A DNA stretch of 64,000 nt. Origin: Plasmodiophora brassicae (Eukaryota > Endomyxa > Phytomyxea > Plasmodiophorida > Plasmodiophoridae). This document shows positions 9,363-19,264 of this stretch, piece after piece. The stretch's first letter is position 1, and each line of letters begins with the position of its first letter. Location: the NCBI GenBank assembly GCA_039704465.1, contig JASFAU010000001.1, positions 1,860,001 through 1,924,000 on the forward strand. The letters run 5' to 3'. The translations under genes and the position numbers were made by a program. Under the pieces are notes generated by a model. The model did no database searches and was not told the DNA's origin. It saw only the letters and a program-made list of their open reading frames with translations.

Positions 9363-9794
9363 ATGCCCACGCGCATCGCTGACGCTCCCAGGGCAGCTCT
9401 GCTGAGGCAGATTCGCGCCGACCTCGTCGAGGCCTTGGACTTGTTAGCGTCCGGTCGCGCGCCGTCGTTGCAAGAGCTGTGGGCCAGCGATCCGCAGGCG
9501 GCCCGCGAACGCGAGCGACGCGCCATCGAGAAGCACGCGTCGGCGTCGACGAAATCGTCAGCGGCGGCGGCGCCGCCCTGCAGGAGCAGGGCGCTGGCGG
9601 CGAACGGCGAGATCATCGTCTGCGGCAGCACCGATCGCGGCCACCGATGTCGACTGACCTCGGACGAGTACGTCCTCCTGTTCAAGGATTTCGACAAGGA
9701 GCGCCTCGCCAAGGAAGCCGCCGCCCGCGCCGAACGTCGCAAGCGGCAACGCCAGAACCAGGAGAACGTTGGACCCGCCCAGAACAGTACATGA
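9363..9794 (+). CDS. Small basic protein of unknown function
   Basis: A 143-residue frame starts at an ATG at 9363. It has an N-terminal helix (LLRQIRADLVEALDLLASG), a low-complexity Ala/Ser middle, and a highly charged C-terminal helix (KDFDKERLAKEAAARAERR) that looks like a short coiled coil. A second in-frame-looking stretch at 9259-9362 (MSDADVVRPVLERALRRVAN) lies just upstream in another frame; an exon join would need an intron of only about 32 nt, so I left it out. The stop codon at 9792-9794 overlaps the possible start of the CEP104-like gene in an ATGA arrangement. No family is recognised. Confidence 0.45.
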   Translation: MPTRIADAPRAALLRQIRADLVEALDLLASGRAPSLQELWASDPQAARERERRAIEKHASASTKSSAAAAPPCRSRALAANGEIIVCGSTDRGHRCRLTSDEYVLLFKDFDKERLAKEAAARAERRKRQRQNQENVGPAQNST

Positions 9795-11584
9795 GATTTC
9801 CACGGGCGGAACGATCCCGCGCTTCGTATCTCGGCCCAGGGAGTGAGGGAATGCTGGACGGTCGCGACGCATCGCCCATCGTCCCGCATCGCCTGAACGA
9901 CGCGTCTGACTGGACGACGGAATCGCGCTGGCGTTCGGCGAGGTACGCGCGATGGCCGGCCGACCTGACCGTTGACCTGCCCGGGCCCACCATCGTCGAC
10001 CGGATCGATATCGTGGTCGCTGCGAACGCAACGCCCACCGCCGTTGTGCTGTTCGACGGCCGGCGTCGTCGACGGATCGGCGTGGTCGAATTCGAACCCA
10101 TCGGCCGGCGGCAACAACGACGCGTCGTCTTCGAGTCTCCATCCTGCGGTTATCGGCTCATCGTCTCCGTCGCCGGGTGCCACGAGGCCCAGTCGAACAC
10201 GTACAACCAGGTGCATCTCGTCGCCCTGCGCGTCCATGGGCGGAAGCGACACGTTCCGGCCCCTGTAGAGGTCGACGACAGAGAAGTCGTCATCCCGCGA
10301 CGTACAACGGTGGCGGACGGAGGCGAACCTGGTCGAGCAGGGCGATCCGAGAAGGTAGACGGGATCCTGTGCGACGTCGGCCTGGTCGCCGATCGCGACC
10401 TGCTGCTGTTGGCGGACGACACGGGCGACAGACCGTTCCAGGCGCTGTCGGATTACTGCACGAAGCATCTGGAGCGCTTGCAGCGCCGACGTCAACGGTG
10501 CCTGGGTCGCGGCCTGCAGGCCGAGGCCGGCGCCATCGCAGCCTGCATGACGACGATTGCCGAGATCGCGTCCGACGCACGCGTCCTTGAACGCGGACGT
10601 CGACTGGCGAGGGTGGCCGGCGATGCGCCTGGCGATTTCGTCGCCGACCTGAACGGCGCTCTGCAACGTGCCACGCGTGCCGTTGCCGACCTCGATGGCA
10701 GAGACCCTCGTCATCTGCTGCCAGAGGCCCCGGTCGAGCACGCCGGCAAACCGACGTCGGCGTCGTCGCCGCGAATCGATGCCTCATCGTTGGATAAGGA
10801 TGATGTCGATGGGCAACCAGATCCAGACCTGGATCAAGTACACCCATTGTTTGAGCTGTTTGGCGAGCAGACGACGACGGCGGCCCTTGCGTCCCCGTCA
10901 CAATCACGACGATTACACGCCGTCTCCCGAATCTGTGCCATCATCGACGACGATCCCGACGACCAGGTCGTCGTTGCCGGAAGGGACCGCATCGCTGGTC
11001 TCCTAGCCCATGATCAGGCGTGGCCCGTTCGTCGGATGGCTCTGCATCTCGTCCGGCAGGCAACACTCGACGTCGTTCTGCCAGTTTGCATCAACCTGGC
11101 CAGCGACGGGTGCCCTGACGTTCGACGCGACGCGATTCGCGCCTTGATCGAGCACTGGCGCGCTGGACCGACCGCGATCCTGAACGCGTTAACCGGTTCT
11201 GTCGACGACTGGCGACAGCGACTGGGGCGACTTCAGGCCATGGACGAGATCGTGCGCGAGTTCGGCACCGAAGAGGTCCCCGTCGCCATCGTGATGCCGT
11301 TTGTCAGGGCGTGCCTGCTGCATCAGCACCCTGCTGTTCGCCAGGGCGCCGTCCTACTCTGCAATGCACTGGAGGCTCGCGTCGGTTCCGACCAGACCGA
11401 TGCGTTCCTTGCGGATGTCGACCCGATGGCCGTGATCGGAGGCTCGCTGGGCACCGTCGGTGAGGAGGAACACCATGGTCCTGCCCCGGGTGACGTTGCA
11501 GACGATCCGGCCCCGTTAGCGATTCACGCGGGCGCCTCCCGTGCAATGAGCCCCGACGAGGTCAGGCAGATGTGGTCGCTGTAG
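9791..11584 (+). CDS. CEP104: CEP104-like ciliary-tip protein
   Basis: From the ATG at 9791 the frame is 597 residues; an alternative ATG is at 9851. The first ~150 residues form a jelly-roll-like domain, with the pattern W-S-x-R-Y-x-x-x-P-x-D-L and the strongly diagnostic SNTYNQVHLVALRVHG, equivalent to IYNQVALVAINIIGD in CEP104. A charged helical segment follows (about residues 190-300), then a linker and a TOG-like helical region (LARVAG..., VCINLASDGCPDVRRDAIRAL) near residues 390-560. CEP104/FAP256 binds microtubule plus ends at ciliary tips. The C-terminal zinc-finger region of animal CEP104 is absent, since the protein stops after DEVRQMWSL. The single-exon structure is unusual for this window. 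Confidence 0.75.
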   Translation: MRFPRAERSRASYLGPGSEGMLDGRDASPIVPHRLNDASDWTTESRWRSARYARWPADLTVDLPGPTIVDRIDIVVAANATPTAVVLFDGRRRRRIGVVEFEPIGRRQQRRVVFESPSCGYRLIVSVAGCHEAQSNTYNQVHLVALRVHGRKRHVPAPVEVDDREVVIPRRTTVADGGEPGRAGRSEKVDGILCDVGLVADRDLLLLADDTGDRPFQALSDYCTKHLERLQRRRQRCLGRGLQAEAGAIAACMTTIAEIASDARVLERGRRLARVAGDAPGDFVADLNGALQRATRAVADLDGRDPRHLLPEAPVEHAGKPTSASSPRIDASSLDKDDVDGQPDPDLDQVHPLFELFGEQTTTAALASPSQSRRLHAVSRICAIIDDDPDDQVVVAGRDRIAGLLAHDQAWPVRRMALHLVRQATLDVVLPVCINLASDGCPDVRRDAIRALIEHWRAGPTAILNALTGSVDDWRQRLGRLQAMDEIVREFGTEEVPVAIVMPFVRACLLHQHPAVRQGAVLLCNALEARVGSDQTDAFLADVDPMAVIGGSLGTVGEEEHHGPAPGDVADDPAPLAIHAGASRAMSPDEVRQMWSL

Positions 11585-11676
11585 CGCACGGGCAGGCGCG
11601 GCGCCAGCCAAAGTAAATTCGTTTAATGCAAACCAAAACCGTCTGTGAGCTGGATGTCGGGTGCATATGCCAGGAA

Positions 11677-12345
11677 TCAGTTGTGCTCCTCCGCGTTCGA
11701 GCGACCGAACGGCCACCAGTTAAACCATCCGCCGGTCGGCGCTGGAGTCGCCTCGCCATCTTCCATCGTGTCCTCCTGCTGCGCCAGGAATTCCTCGTCG
11801 TCATCGTCGTCGCCGGCCTCCTCTTCGGCCAGTACCTCGAAGTCGTCGTCTTCCGAGTACTGCTCCTCGGCCACCAGTGCAAGGGCATCGTCATCATCGG
11901 CGGACGATTCCTCAACCATGGTCATGAGGTCGTCGTCGTCGTCGTCTTCGGAGAACGCCTGCTCAACCATGAAGTCTTCGTCGGATTCGGAGGACACTTC
12001 GTCGACCATGGTCATGAGGTCATCGTCTTCCTGGACCATAAACTCATCCCCGTCATCGTAGCCTGCGTCAGCGGCCAGCGTTGCAAAGTCATCGTCGTCT
12101 TCAGAAACGGCGTCGGCGGCCATCATCGTGAAATCGTCGTCGTCGTCGTCGTCTTCCACTTTGGTCATCGTCGCGAAATCATCGTCCTCGTTGACGAGCT
12201 GTTCTGCGGCTACTGTCATCGCTTCCGCATTCTCGCCTTCCTTCCTGAGTTGCCCGACCAGGTAGTCGAACTGAACACCGAGCGACGGCACGACCAACAA
12301 GGCGGCCATCGCGATCACGAGCCATTGGCGGCGAATGATAGCCAT
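11677..12345 (-). CDS. Secreted or lumenal acidic repeat protein
   Basis: The protein is 222 residues, starting MAIIRRQWLVIAMAALLVV, a clear signal peptide with likely cleavage near residue 24-28. The rest is extremely acidic, with about eight diverged units of the type E-D-D-D-D-F-x-x-M or D-D-L-M-T-M-V (EDDDDFATLAAD, EDDDLMTMVDEV). It ends with an aromatic patch GGWFNWWPFG and NAEEHN. No Cys pairs, TM span or enzyme motif is seen. Such proteins often bind calcium or coat surfaces, but here that is inference. An upstream in-frame start codon at 12396 would precede the signal peptide with polar sequence, so I prefer 12345. It has no recognised family. Confidence 0.7.
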   Translation of the reverse strand: MAIIRRQWLVIAMAALLVVPSLGVQFDYLVGQLRKEGENAEAMTVAAEQLVNEDDDFATMTKVEDDDDDDDFTMMAADAVSEDDDDFATLAADAGYDDGDEFMVQEDDDLMTMVDEVSSESDEDFMVEQAFSEDDDDDDLMTMVEESSADDDDALALVAEEQYSEDDDFEVLAEEEAGDDDDDEEFLAQQEDTMEDGEATPAPTGGWFNWWPFGRSNAEEHN

Positions 12346-12611
12346 GGCGGACGGTTGGGCTAGACCCAGAACCCCAATTTCCCAAATGACGAGCAAGTAC
12401 TATGACGGTGCTCACTGACACAGCGACCAGCCCAACCGACCGGGCAGGCAGTGCACAGCGTTGATCAATGTGGACCCGAGCTGCCAGCCAGTCTCAGACA
12501 GTACCATCGCTGTCGTACAACAATGCCACCACGGTAGCACATGTACGAACCGGCGAACCATGGACAATTCGAACGCGTTTAGACATGCGGTTCGTGGTGG
12601 TCGGTGCCCGT

Positions 12612-13737
12612 TCACCACTGAATCACCTCGGGCAGGTACTTCTTGATGAGTGCCTGGTAGTACGGTTTCAGGGCGTTGACGTCGCATGTTTCGTCCGCCT
12701 TCGAGTACAGGTCGCACTGGTTGAAAACGAGAACCCTGATCACGCCCATCAGGGCACTGATCCGAGCATCGGTTCCGCATCGTACCATTTCTTCATCTCT
12801 TCGTCATGGGCATTGGTCAGGTGGCAATACCCGTTCTGGGTGTGCCACGGGTAGAACGAATGGTATCGGATGATGGCCAGTGCCGGTGGCGGCAACATGG
12901 CCCCGTTGTGAACCAATACCTGGTAGAGATACTCGTCGTGGCCCCAACTGGAAACCCGTTAACCCTCGTATCGCTTAGAAAGTCTTATGTCCTTGTGCTT
13001 ACCTCATCTTCACGTTGTCAAGACCTGATGGCATCCTTCAGGGCCGTGAACAACTTACAGACAAGGCACAACAGCCGACCGCAATTGGGCTTGTAGACGC
13101 CAAGAGGCGTTGAATACACAGGATGCGCGTTATCCGGATTGTGAGCAAACGATTCACACAGGACGTTGGTGGTTTCGAACTTGCACCCTACGGGGAACGT
13201 ATCGCCAACTGATGCACGAATTCAGAATGGATTCCACAAGCCCGCAGAGGACCCCCACATACCTACGGCCCATTGTGGATCGCCAACCAGGTTCCGCTCG
13301 GGATCTGTCACGGCCAGCAGCTTACCAAGGTCGTGGATCAAGCCGACCAGGTGAAGCCAGTCGATATCCGGGTACAACTTCCTGGCCGCCTCTGCCGACT
13401 GCAGAGCATGCTGGATCTGCGTCAGGGCCGTGTCCGGGTCGCTGCTGTCGACCACCTTGTCGAGATATTCAATGGCTTCCCAAGCGCCCATTTTGACCTT
13501 GTTGAATTGCAGGTGCCGCTTCTCCATCGCCCTGACGGAATCGAACGTCTGCTTGGCATGCTGCTCCGCGTAGAATTTCTCAACCCGGGCCTGCCATCTG
13601 GAGTTATGCATTGCACGAGAGCGGTTCGTGATGCGGGCGCAACGCACCTGGTGGGCGCTGTTCTTGTAGTTGCGGAACCCAACCTTGGGAGCGGTCACCA
13701 TCGGCGGCGCTGCTGCCTGATACACGAGCGTGCTCAT
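12612..13737 (-). CDS. MIOX: Inositol oxygenase (MIOX)
   Basis: The minus-strand join of 13263-13737, 13080-13208, 13003-13024, 12786-12947 and 12612-12735 gives 303 residues. HD-domain landmarks all appear in order: QHALQSAEAARKLYPDIDWL, HLVGLIHDLGKLLAV, VVGDTFPVGC, MSWGHDEYLYQVL, IIRYHSFYPWHT and FNQCDLYSK, ending KYLPEVIQW. These supply the His/Asp ligands of the diiron site that cleaves myo-inositol to glucuronate. The third exon is only 22 nt and encodes LDNVKM; without it the conserved GLDxVxMSWGH is broken, so it is well supported. Introns are 50-55 nt. The enzyme is cytosolic. Confidence 0.95.
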
Positions 13738-14163
13738 GGTTCAGTGGTGGGGCCCAGAGACCGAAGTAAGCCCGAAGTAATCGTGAGCGGCCGCAATACG
13801 AGCCGACGTCCAATGACGAGATTCCAATGCCCCATGAAAAATCCAGAAACAGTGCAGATATTACTGTCGTGACTCGTCACACAGCGGGGAGGCAACCCGT
13901 ACCGAAACGTGATATTCGAGAGCAATGATGTTGCCCACCGACCTTCGTAGTGTGCAGTAACTGTTCTGCAAGCGCTCGACTGTCCGAACGAGGCGCGCGC
14001 GTCCAAAGACAATCGGGGCCGTGCCCTTTTGCCGGACGGGTTCGTCATGCACTATTAAGTCGCCGCTGCGTGTGCTTGTTGTGAAGTGTGTCCGCACGGT
14101 CGCGCTGCCGCTGAGCTGCCAAAGCCGTACTGACTTTTTTGGATCGTGGTGGCCGCACTGGCG
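13738..14163. other. Divergent spacer between MIOX and UBC6 genes
   Basis: About 425 bp between two divergent start codons. No coding motif or RNA gene was seen; it probably holds both promoters. Confidence 0.5.
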
Positions 14164-15283
14164 ATGGCACCGTCGGCGGCATGCCTGGTAGGTCATGCCG
14201 TTATACGCGTACGCTGGGCGGCGTGTGAACCGGGGTGCTGCTGTTGTAGAGGAGGTTGAAGAAAGAGTACAAGAAGATCCTGGATGTATTGTGTCCCTGC
14301 CTGGGTTTTGGCGGATGAGTCGAGGGTTGACGCCGTTCGCAGGACCCCGTGCCGAACATCGAGGCCGTCCCACTTGACAGCAATATCCTGGAGTGGCATT
14401 ACGTCGTAACCGGACCTCCAGATTCGCCGTACGAAGGTGGCGTGTATCATGGCAAAATCAAGTTTCCTTCTGAGTGTACGTACTGTCTTTTGTCATTACG
14501 CGACGATATCGCATACGCTGATCCGAGTGCTTTCGTACAGATCCCTATAAGCCACCCAGGTCTCCTTGATCTGCTCCTGTTTATCGAGTCGCGTCTAACG
14601 AGATTCGCAGCATATTCATGATCACACCTAGCGGACGATTTCAACCGAACACGCGTCTATGCTTGTCAATGAGCGATTTCCGTAGGGTTGAATCGCATGC
14701 TGCATGAATGCCTACTTCTTACACCAATTGACTGTCCCAGATCCTGAAGGTTCGTGTAGGGTATGATTCGAGGCGTTGGCGTTACGATGTTGATGGTTCG
14801 CTACAGAGTGGAGTTGCCTGTGGAGTGTATCGTCTATCCTATCCGGGCTTCTGTCATTCATGACGGACACGGCACCTACGTTCGGCAGTGTCAACACGAC
14901 AACGGTATTTCTGACATGGTTTGACAGATATTTGTTGGCTGAGTAATTCACAGGAAACGAAACGGCACCTTGCAGCAATATCACTTGAAACGAATCTCAA
15001 GAACCCTGTTTTCGTCAAGTTGTTTCCACATTATAAGGAGGTCACTGCCGTAGCTTGGTCATATTGCTGGTCGCGCATTCTGAAGTCGTGATATCGTTCA
15101 CAGGTGTATCGCGCTCGGCAAGAAGCTGCCGCCCAGAACAATGACAGCAAAAACGAATCGGAAAGGCCAGCTGACCTGTCGCCAAACAAACGAACTTCAT
15201 GGACAACTGCCGAGGTGACTGATCGTCTCGTTATTGTGGTCATTATTGCAGTCGTCGCCCTGGCTGTATCCTATATGTATTAG
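14164..15283 (+). CDS. Tail-anchored E2 ubiquitin-conjugating enzyme (UBC6/UBE2J type), nine exons
   Basis: Exons 14164-14187, 14250-14285, 14343-14475, 14541-14559, 14611-14681, 14741-14749, 14807-14904, 14954-15040 and 15104-15283 give 218 residues. Read through they give [63 protein letters not shown] (Cys is catalytic) and [14 protein letters not shown]. The C-terminus is a hydrophobic anchor ([18 protein letters not shown]). This is the ER E2 of ERAD. Exon 6 is 9 nt and restores the invariant HPE before W; exon 4 is 19 nt. The choice between UBE2J1 and UBE2J2 is not settled. Nine exons in 1.1 kb is the highest density in the window. Confidence 0.93.
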
Positions 15284-16135
15284 GGCGTCCTCCCGAGAGT
15301 GTCCGAGAATTTCACATTTCTATAAATAGAATTTCAGTAGCGAAGCAAACGGATGACTGGGTGGCAACTTCAGCCTGTCGCTGACGGTCGTCGCACACGT
15401 CACTAAATGGACAGCCCGGCCGCTTGCGTATGCCTATTGCTTCTGGAATAACAATATCCGGCCGTTGAACCGCTCGGCCTTTTACCTCACGACCTGCAAT
15501 CGACGTGCAAAGACAGCGTTCGGCCAGCTACTTGCCGCTGGCTGCAACGGCTAACGTGGCGAAATTCGCTTGAAAGTTGTTCAGTTCGTCGCGAAAATGT
15601 TGGTCCGTCAGCCGCACTCGTCCAGCCGTGGACCCGACCCGGCCAATCTGTGTGATGGCGCGTGACAACGTGGCGCAGTTTCGCCGTGGCCCGCAAATAA
15701 CCTCCGGAAAGAGCGCTTCACTTCTCGCTATCGCAGAATACGGATTGGGATTGCGGATTCGGTCGCGCACCGAGCAGATTGCTGTCTGGCACAGAGTCCC
15801 CTGGGTCTGTCACACCAGTATATCGTGCACGCGGCCCAGCGGATCGTCGGAGGAGCGGCGTCCACTGTTCTGTGACGGGACGCGTGCGCGATCCAACCCG
15901 CTCGTCGCTTATATTGCTGCTGGGAGCCCAAGCCAGAATTGGAGCGACCATCAAGTTCGCCTGTCGACGACTCTGCAGCATCGCTCGCCGGTAACGTTCT
16001 CTCCACCTAGGCATCATTGCGCGGCAACGGTGGGTCGCCTCGGTACCGATCGGATCGCCGCATACCTTCGAACTCATACGTGGATCGATCTACAGCAATT
16101 TCCAACGGGCGAATCCGAACGCCGTCGATACCGAC
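15284..16135. other. 850-bp region with no confident gene
   Basis: There are frames on both strands. On the minus strand, 15528-15770 reads NCATLSRAITQIGRVGSTAG and ends DELNNFQANFATLAVAASGK, which faintly resembles a syntaxin N-terminal helix. I could not join it to a SNARE motif or membrane anchor, so it is not called as a gene. The rest looks non-coding. Confidence 0.35.
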
Positions 16136-16699
16136 ATGTCCACCGTCGTGACATCGATGGCCGCCGATGCGGTCGAGAGCCGGCCACCGAAACGCGCCCG
16201 GACACGAGGTGGCAATGCGCCGCACGCCAGCGAATCCAAGGCCGAGCCAGGCGCCGAGAACGATGCGAATCTGAACAAGGATGCGGTTGCGAACGACGAC
16301 AAGCGACGTGTGAAGAGAGCACGCTCCGTTCCTAGCGATGACAGCGACGGCCAGGATGCAAGCGCAGCGGGAACCGCCGCCGACTCGCCGACTACCAATC
16401 GGGCGATCGCTGATCAGGAGTGGCGCAATCTGGCCGAAGACGTGTCCAGCACGAGGCGTATGGTGGATGGTGCTTTACGAGGCAAGCTCGTCGCCCAGCG
16501 TCGCAGAATCGAAGCGCTGCGGGCCGCCCTCAGAGATACCGAGAAAGCGTCCAACGAGTACAAGTCAAAATGGCTGAAGGAAAAGGAGCAGAACGAACAG
16601 CTGTGGAAGCGCATTGAGGAGATGCGAGCAGCCATGATGGCGATGACGCGTCCCATTGCGCGATCCGTCAAATCGTTGGCGTCCAAGGCCGACACCTAG
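16136..16699 (+). CDS. Nuclear-type coiled-coil protein, unknown
   Basis: The protein is 187 residues from the ATG at 16136. The first ~90 residues are disordered and polar, with basic nuclear-localisation-like clusters (PPKRART, KRRVKRARSVPSDD). From about residue 95 a long helix with heptad character runs to the end: LRGKLVAQRRRIEALRAAL and KWLKEKEQNEQLWKRIEEM. There is no bZIP basic region directly before the heptads, so I do not call a transcription factor. It could be a small chromatin or kinetochore coiled-coil subunit. There is no intron and no clear partner among the neighbours. Confidence 0.6.
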   Translation: MSTVVTSMAADAVESRPPKRARTRGGNAPHASESKAEPGAENDANLNKDAVANDDKRRVKRARSVPSDDSDGQDASAAGTAADSPTTNRAIADQEWRNLAEDVSSTRRMVDGALRGKLVAQRRRIEALRAALRDTEKASNEYKSKWLKEKEQNEQLWKRIEEMRAAMMAMTRPIARSVKSLASKADT

Positions 16700-17268
16700 T
16701 TCACAGCCTGGCGGGCGGAGAGCCAGCGATAATCGGCTACCGTCCGATAGCGAACGGTGTCGACAATCCTCTACTGCCGGCGCGTATCTAAATTGTACAC
16801 AAATCACTGCATTCGTGGTCGTTGCGTCCCACATATGAACCAGGGAAATCGTCAGAGCAGGAGAGCAGCCGTGTATTGCAGTACGTATTGGTCCATGGGC
16901 TCCGGCGTTGCCATCGTCGCCGGGATGCCGTCACCTTTTTTTGCGGCTGGCTGCTGGTCGACGTATCCCGCTGACCGCTGTCGCTCGACCAAGGCACCAC
17001 ACAGATCGGGGGTACTGACGGGTACGGGTTGCTCACCCAGTCACAGACGCCGACAGTATTGTTTCACAGGCGTACTGGAGTGAATGTCGCCCACCGGGCA
17101 ACATGACTCAACTTATTGTGCACAGTTAAAGCCAACCGAGCCGATAGCAGATATCGTAAACAAGGCTCGAAGCCAAATTTGAGATGCCAAGATGACAGCT
17201 GGATGCATCAGAGAACGTTAGATTATGTTGTACTATCACTGCGTAAGCCGCCACCATCTGGCCGATGA
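16700..17268. other. Intergenic, no gene seen
   Basis: About 570 bp between a plus-strand gene end and a minus-strand gene end. Only short, unconvincing frames occur. It should hold the 3' ends of both transcripts. Confidence 0.5.
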
Positions 17269-18168
17269 TCAAAACCTCTTTTTACCGTCACCAAACCTGG
17301 CCGGTAAGTCCTCGTCGACAATCGGCACCGGCGCCCAGTCGATCTCCTTGCCCATAATCTGGAAATCCTTCCACCGGTGCTCGATATCGTACTTGTACCT
17401 GGCCTCTTCGCTGAACAGGTTCAACACAATATGACCTACATGCGACAGCATTAGAATGCAGAGTGAAAGCAGGTATGGCAAGCAATCGCGGACCCATATC
17501 GACACACATCCACTCGTCCTCGGGAACGCCCTCCACTTGAAATCTCAGCGATGGATCAAACCCAAGCGGGTTGAACTTGCGGGCGGTCCTTGCAACCTTC
17601 TTGGCCGCCGCCATTAGATGCCTTTCGGACGTCGCCGTCGCAACCACCTGAACGCTTCCGTTATAGGGAGAACGGGCCACTGGAACGCACATGATACGTA
17701 CGAGCGTGTTGCACAACGACGATATGAGGCCGACCTCATACATTCGTATGTCGAGAAGTTTGCTGTCGCGCAGGCAGTAGACCAGCTGGATCGTATCCAT
17801 GCCGTATTTACGCGGCAGGTATTTGGCGTTCAAGCCCGCCAGCCTCTTCACCAGACTCAGATTCGCCTCGTTCTGCGCCGTCATATCCTTGTTGTACTTC
17901 GCATGCAGCGCTCGTCGTCGCGCATCAATAATGGCCTAGAACACGCCCACCGTTACACACGGCCTCCTGCACTCGGGAACGGTTTGACACCCACGGCCGC
18001 ATCAATTGCTGGGAGCGCATCGAAATCCAGCAGGTTATGCTGCTGGGGCGGCACCGGCGCACACTCGCTCCCCCTGCCATTGCTGAGGGCATCGGCGGTG
18101 ACCACGCGGCGCAGACCACGAAAGACGATGTTCGGGGACCCTCTTTGCACCACTCCCCGTGGGAACAT
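17269..18168 (-). CDS. Mitochondrial ribosome-silencing factor (RsfS/MALSU1 family)
   Basis: The minus-strand join of 17995-18168, 17731-17935, 17494-17679 and 17269-17435 gives 243 residues. The Arg-rich start (MFPRGVVQRGSPNIVFRGLR) looks like a mitochondrial presequence. The RsfS core reads DTIQLVYCLRDSKLLDI, VVATATSERHLMAAAKKVA and DEWMCVDMGHIVLNLFS-EARYKYDIEHRW, matching the family's 'D.. VIATGTS.RH...W..vD.gdivvHlf...R..YdLE.lW'. The factor binds uL14 of the large subunit and blocks joining. The intron at 17680-17730 starts GC instead of GT (G|GCCTCA). Skipping it leaves a 17-residue in-frame insertion, so either reading is open. The other introns are 58-59 nt GT-AG. Confidence 0.82.
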
Positions 18169-18345
18169 TTGCGGACTGCGACTGCCCCTGAGCAGCGCGC
18201 CGTTCTCTGGTCACCAGTCCACCGCGGCAACCGCTGTTGACGTTGTCCGTTGCACCGGCAGCCCTTCTGAGCACAGACCTGATGCCGGTAGAGTGCCATA
18301 GGCAAGACGGGGATTAGTAGGCGGCAGCAGCAGCTGGGTTTTCTA

Positions 18346-19264
18346 TTAACTTAATTGGGTTGTCAGGACCGTGCGGACGACGGCGGACAGTTGCGAGCAA
18401 CCATCCAGGCAGGCGTCGACCATGCGCTTGATGTTGGGTTCGGAACCTCGTCCGGTGACGATAACGTGGGTGACCTTGCCGGTGACGGGGATGAACGCGA
18501 CACTGGCGGTAGCCGATAGGGAACGCTGCAGGGTGGAGGTGGGGTCGAGAACGACACCGGATTCAGGAGAATAACCGGAAGATACTGCTGTAACGACGTC
18601 GAGCATTTCGACACCGGCGTCGGCGATCGCCGCCGATGCACACGTGATGGCCGCCTCCAGGTCACCTCCGTCGTCTTCGAGAACAAGGACGTACACTTCC
18701 AGTACAGCCTTCGGGAACTTGTCAAACAGAATCGCGTCATGCAGTGCTTTCTCGACTGGACACACGACACATATAGTAAGACTCTACGCGCACACGCGCG
18801 CTATGCAAACAAATGCACCTGAACGTGAGAGAAGGCGTTCCTTCTCAGACTGTCCTGTTCTGGGAATGCGACCACCAGGATTCGAGAACGGAGCGTATTT
18901 GAAGTCACACCATAGCCGCCCGCTCTCACTGAACGTCGACACCTTGCTGGTTTGCCGCGGTCCAAATACAGCGCAGATAACCTGGACATGGAGACGTTCA
19001 GGTACCATCCAAACAATTGGTAGGTAATCAGATCGTGCACCTTGGTTGATCTGCCAGAAGGGCTCTGCAATTCGACATACGCCGATCCGGTGGCTTCAGT
19101 GACCACTCCAGTTTTCAAAACTACAAATCATGAGCAATCTGGTTACGCCCAAGCCTAACCTCACGGCACGTACACGTTTGCCGCATGGCATGTCGAGGGC
19201 GTTGATCAGCGTCAGGGTCGCTGGCAGATTCAGGAAGAGGACGATACGAGACGCGGGTCGCCAT
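18346..19264 (-). CDS. Exosome RNase-PH-like subunit, MTR3/EXOSC6 type
   Basis: The minus-strand join of 19165-19264, 19041-19120, 18819-18981 and 18346-18755 gives 250 residues. RNase PH landmarks are LKTGVVTEATGSAYVEL, TKVICAVFGPRQ, GRLWCDFKYAPFS, FPKAVLEVYVLVLEDDGGD, ITCASAAIADAGVEM and VVLDPT. The order and the short ring-type domain fit the MTR3 branch, which is catalytically inactive in animals, better than RRP41/RRP46; this assignment is inference. The six-subunit ring guides RNA to the exosome nuclease. Introns are 44-63 nt. It lies tail-to-head with the ribosome-silencing factor on the same strand, with 177 bp between. Confidence 0.88.

Noticed and set aside
9215..10741. 508-codon open frame antisense to the CEP104-like gene
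   Set aside because: It is Arg/Ala/Pro-rich with no motif; long antisense frames are expected opposite GC3-rich coding sequence.
15528..16077. Possible syntaxin-like minus-strand gene
   Set aside because: One helix resembles a syntaxin N-terminus, but no SNARE motif, membrane anchor or frame-consistent splice could be found.
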